Shown: positions 38,437 to 40,144 of the stretch, in pieces
Position numbering within the stretch: the first letter of the stretch is position 1
How the letters are laid out: each line of letters begins with the position of its first letter
Virus record (IMG/VR): IMGVR_UViG_3300035181_000722
Location: 1 to 40,144 of that record
From: a virus
Length of the DNA stretch: 40,144 nucleotides
Reading direction: 5' to 3' (one strand)
Made by a program: the position numbers and the translations under genes
The notes under the pieces: model-generated
The model's database searches: none
What the model was told of the DNA's origin: nothing
The model's input: only the letters and a program-made list of their open reading frames with translations

Positions 38437-39804
38437 TTAGATATTGAAGTCCAGCGCATACAATGGAAGCGCCTTGATGGTGGTTACGGTTCCGCCAGTT
38501 CGACTCTTGGTGAACGTTCGCTCTGAAATCCAAAGTTGTTCAAACATTCCAGATATTGGATCCTCAACCTCAACGATCGTATTGACCGCCCATGGTTGAC
38601 CGTCTTGCGAATGTCCTTTTACCTTGAAGGTTACTGAGAACGCATCGGCTTGGAGCAATGACAACTTGTGTCTTGCCGAAAATGCCAACTGTTTCTGATT
38701 CTTGCTTTCGTCATCAACAATATAGCTTGGTCTGTGTTGGCTGTTTCTGAACCTTGCTTGATATCTGAAAAGCTCTGTTCTTGGAGGAAGAACGGATATG
38801 GCTGGATACTTTGCAAGCTCTTTCTTGACAGCATCAGTGTAAGAGCCATCGGGGTTGTATCCGTTGAACTCATTGACAGCAGCAACGTTGAACTTGGACT
38901 TTCTGAAATCTCCATTGCCTCCAAAGCCTTCCATTACCAAGAGGTTGGTTTGATGGCTCATATCAAGCGATAATTGGTAGTCAATGATTGATGTGTTGTT
39001 TCTGAGAGAAAGGCGGAACGTTGGTTGTTGGGTGTAGTCAGGTCTTGAACAGATAATGGTGTCTCCAATTGCATCAGCCCAAATCCAAAGCCCGAAACGC
39101 TTTGCGAGCTTGGCGGTGAATTGATACCAACTTTCGCCAGGATGCGGCTTGCATGAGTTGACTTGAAAGTCTTTGAGGAAGATGGGTCTTGTTTTATCTG
39201 TTTCAGTAACAACAGATTTAGTTACTGGTTTTGCCATCAAGACTGTATTGGTCTTGCCATCCTTGGTCTTTTCTTCCTTGGCGCTGATAATTACGGTTTC
39301 ATATGCCTTGGAGGTATTCGCAGGATCGTTGCCGGTTATTATGTTTCGATTGGCTGCGTCTGAGGTTGTAATGGTCTTGAAGCCAAACACCCCACCATAA
39401 ATTTGTTTCATTACGTCATCCAAAGTTGACTTTGGAGAAAACGCGTAATCGTATGGGTCAATGCAGCCATCAACAACAGGAGCAAGCGAATCGCGACCTT
39501 GAACCTGCAATACCTTTCCTCCGTTGCGGTCAAGTCTTAAATCAACCTTATCAATGAATCCTGAGGCTTGGATATCGCCATCAATTAGGAGCCTGATTCT
39601 TCTTCCCGGAATCAGCGTGTTTAGCGTTGCCTCGGATACGTCATCGCCCGCTAAGCTGAATGACCAACCATCGGTTGGAGTTGTGAACTGTGAATTATAT
39701 GTGTATTCAACAACGCGCTTGAATTCGACCGATGGATCGATTCCTCCTGAGTCATTTGGCGACGCAACAACAACGAATGATATCTCTTCTAATGGAATGC
39801 TCAT
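38437..39804 (-). CDS. Baseplate hub protein (gpD / Mu gp44-like)
   Basis: 455 residues. WSFSLAGDDVSEATLNTLIPGRRIRLLIDGDIQASGFIDKV is the hub beta-domain entry typical of this family. The centre has LAKRFGLWIWADAIGDTIICSRPDYTQQPTF, its conserved 'lak..Gl.iw.d..g.l...~p' element, and the C-terminus SVTFKVKGHSQDGQPWAVNTIVEVEDPISGMFEQLWI matches its final domain. Forms the trimeric hub to which the spike binds. ATGA overlap with the DNA_circ-like gene. Confidence 0.9.
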   Translation of the reverse strand: MSIPLEEISFVVVASPNDSGGIDPSVEFKRVVEYTYNSQFTTPTDGWSFSLAGDDVSEATLNTLIPGRRIRLLIDGDIQASGFIDKVDLRLDRNGGKVLQVQGRDSLAPVVDGCIDPYDYAFSPKSTLDDVMKQIYGGVFGFKTITTSDAANRNIITGNDPANTSKAYETVIISAKEEKTKDGKTNTVLMAKPVTKSVVTETDKTRPIFLKDFQVNSCKPHPGESWYQFTAKLAKRFGLWIWADAIGDTIICSRPDYTQQPTFRLSLRNNTSIIDYQLSLDMSHQTNLLVMEGFGGNGDFRKSKFNVAAVNEFNGYNPDGSYTDAVKKELAKYPAISVLPPRTELFRYQARFRNSQHRPSYIVDDESKNQKQLAFSARHKLSLLQADAFSVTFKVKGHSQDGQPWAVNTIVEVEDPISGMFEQLWISERTFTKSRTGGTVTTIKALPLYALDFNI

Positions 39805-40144
39805 TTGATATACTTGTCTATTGTGCTTGGTTTATAGAAACGAACGATTGTCTTTGCTGGAATCATTGTGACTTTGATCCATTCGGGGTTGAGTGAAGCA
39901 AGATCGGAAAGGTTGCCTTTCAACTGAGAGGCGAGGCGGGCAAGCGTTGTGCTCTGTTGGGTCAAGTAGACTCCAATTGGTTTCCTTGAAGTTACCGATA
40001 GGTTCATTGCGTTTAGGTCTGCTTTCAAGCGCTCAATCAACAGCTTGGCTGATGCAACGCTAGTATCATTTGCGCGCTCCAATGAGTCTGAAAGCTTGTC
40101 AAGCTGATAATGGATATTCGCAATCTTTCCCATAACTTGCTTTT
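39801..40144 (-). CDS. DNA circularisation-like baseplate protein, C-terminal part (gene crosses the contig join)
   Basis: C-terminal part of the gene that begins at 731. Bases 40018-40144 duplicate 1-127. Contains a helical stretch (IANIHYQLDKLSDSLERA, AKLLIERLKADLNAMNLS), then a LysM-like end (LARLASQLKGNLSDLASLNPEW, VTMIPAKTIVRFY). Stop at 39801 overlaps the start of the hub gene. Confidence 0.8.
   Translation of the reverse strand, partial: KQVMGKIANIHYQLDKLSDSLERANDTSVASAKLLIERLKADLNAMNLSVTSRKPIGVYLTQQSTTLARLASQLKGNLSDLASLNPEWIKVTMIPAKTIVRFYKPSTIDKYIK
40018..40144. repeat. Terminal direct repeat, copy 2 (circular closure)
   Basis: Identical to bases 1-127; see that entry. Confidence 0.97.

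Noticed and set aside
1-40144. CRISPR arrays, insertion sequences or a Mu-type transposase
   Set aside because: No regularly spaced repeats of 25-40 bases and no transposase-like protein were found; despite Mu-like virion gene order, integration is by a tyrosine integrase.

Overview
This window is one complete, circularly closed genome of a temperate, contractile-tailed (myovirus-type) bacteriophage. The first and last 127 bases are identical and one gene runs across the join, so the unique circle is about 40,017 bp. The host is bacterial: clear Shine-Dalgarno sites, ATGA-coupled genes and sigma70-like promoters are present. It cannot be named from sequence alone. The attP core is the 3' part of a tRNA-Arg(CCU) gene, which is a direct handle for finding it.

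Layout. (1) The late operon is on the minus strand, read leftwards from about 16,060, across the contig join, and on to 26,141. Its order is: small regulators, terminase small and large subunits, portal, MuF-like head protein, scaffold, major capsid, neck and connector proteins, tail terminator, DUF2635-like protein, sheath, tube, frameshifted tail chaperone, tape measure, DNA-circularisation-like protein, hub (gpD/Mu gp44-like), spike, a proline-rich protein, gp25/gpW-like wedge, baseplate J, gp48-like protein, fibres, a large receptor-binding protein and holin-like membrane proteins. The order from terminase through baseplate follows phage Mu closely, but replication and integration do not. 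(2) Plus-strand early genes at 16.4-19.2 kb encode a short family-A-type DNA polymerase, small proteins and a ribbon-helix-helix regulator. (3) An accessory stretch at 19.2-21.5 kb has a GC-rich structured region without a credible gene, a free-standing HNH-AP2 endonuclease and an unrecognised gene. (4) The lysogeny module at 21.8-26.1 kb holds two unknown genes, an excisionase-like protein, a tyrosine integrase and attP, followed by two probable moron genes: a PD-(D/E)xK-like nuclease and a Cys-rich lipoprotein. In the prophage these two would sit at the end opposite int.

Most notable features. A dispersed regulatory element made of three to five tandem 10-bp units (TATCAnnnnA/G type) recurs in front of at least seven transcription units. 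A 57-residue ribbon-helix-helix protein is encoded directly behind one copy and is the obvious candidate binder. The polymerase is a minimal palm/fingers enzyme without an exonuclease domain. The tail chaperone has a textbook -1 slippery heptamer with an upstream Shine-Dalgarno stimulator. Three homing-type endonuclease genes are fitted exactly into stop/start overlaps of the tail operon, and one of them is broken by a single in-frame TGA. No endolysin and no CI-like repressor could be recognised.
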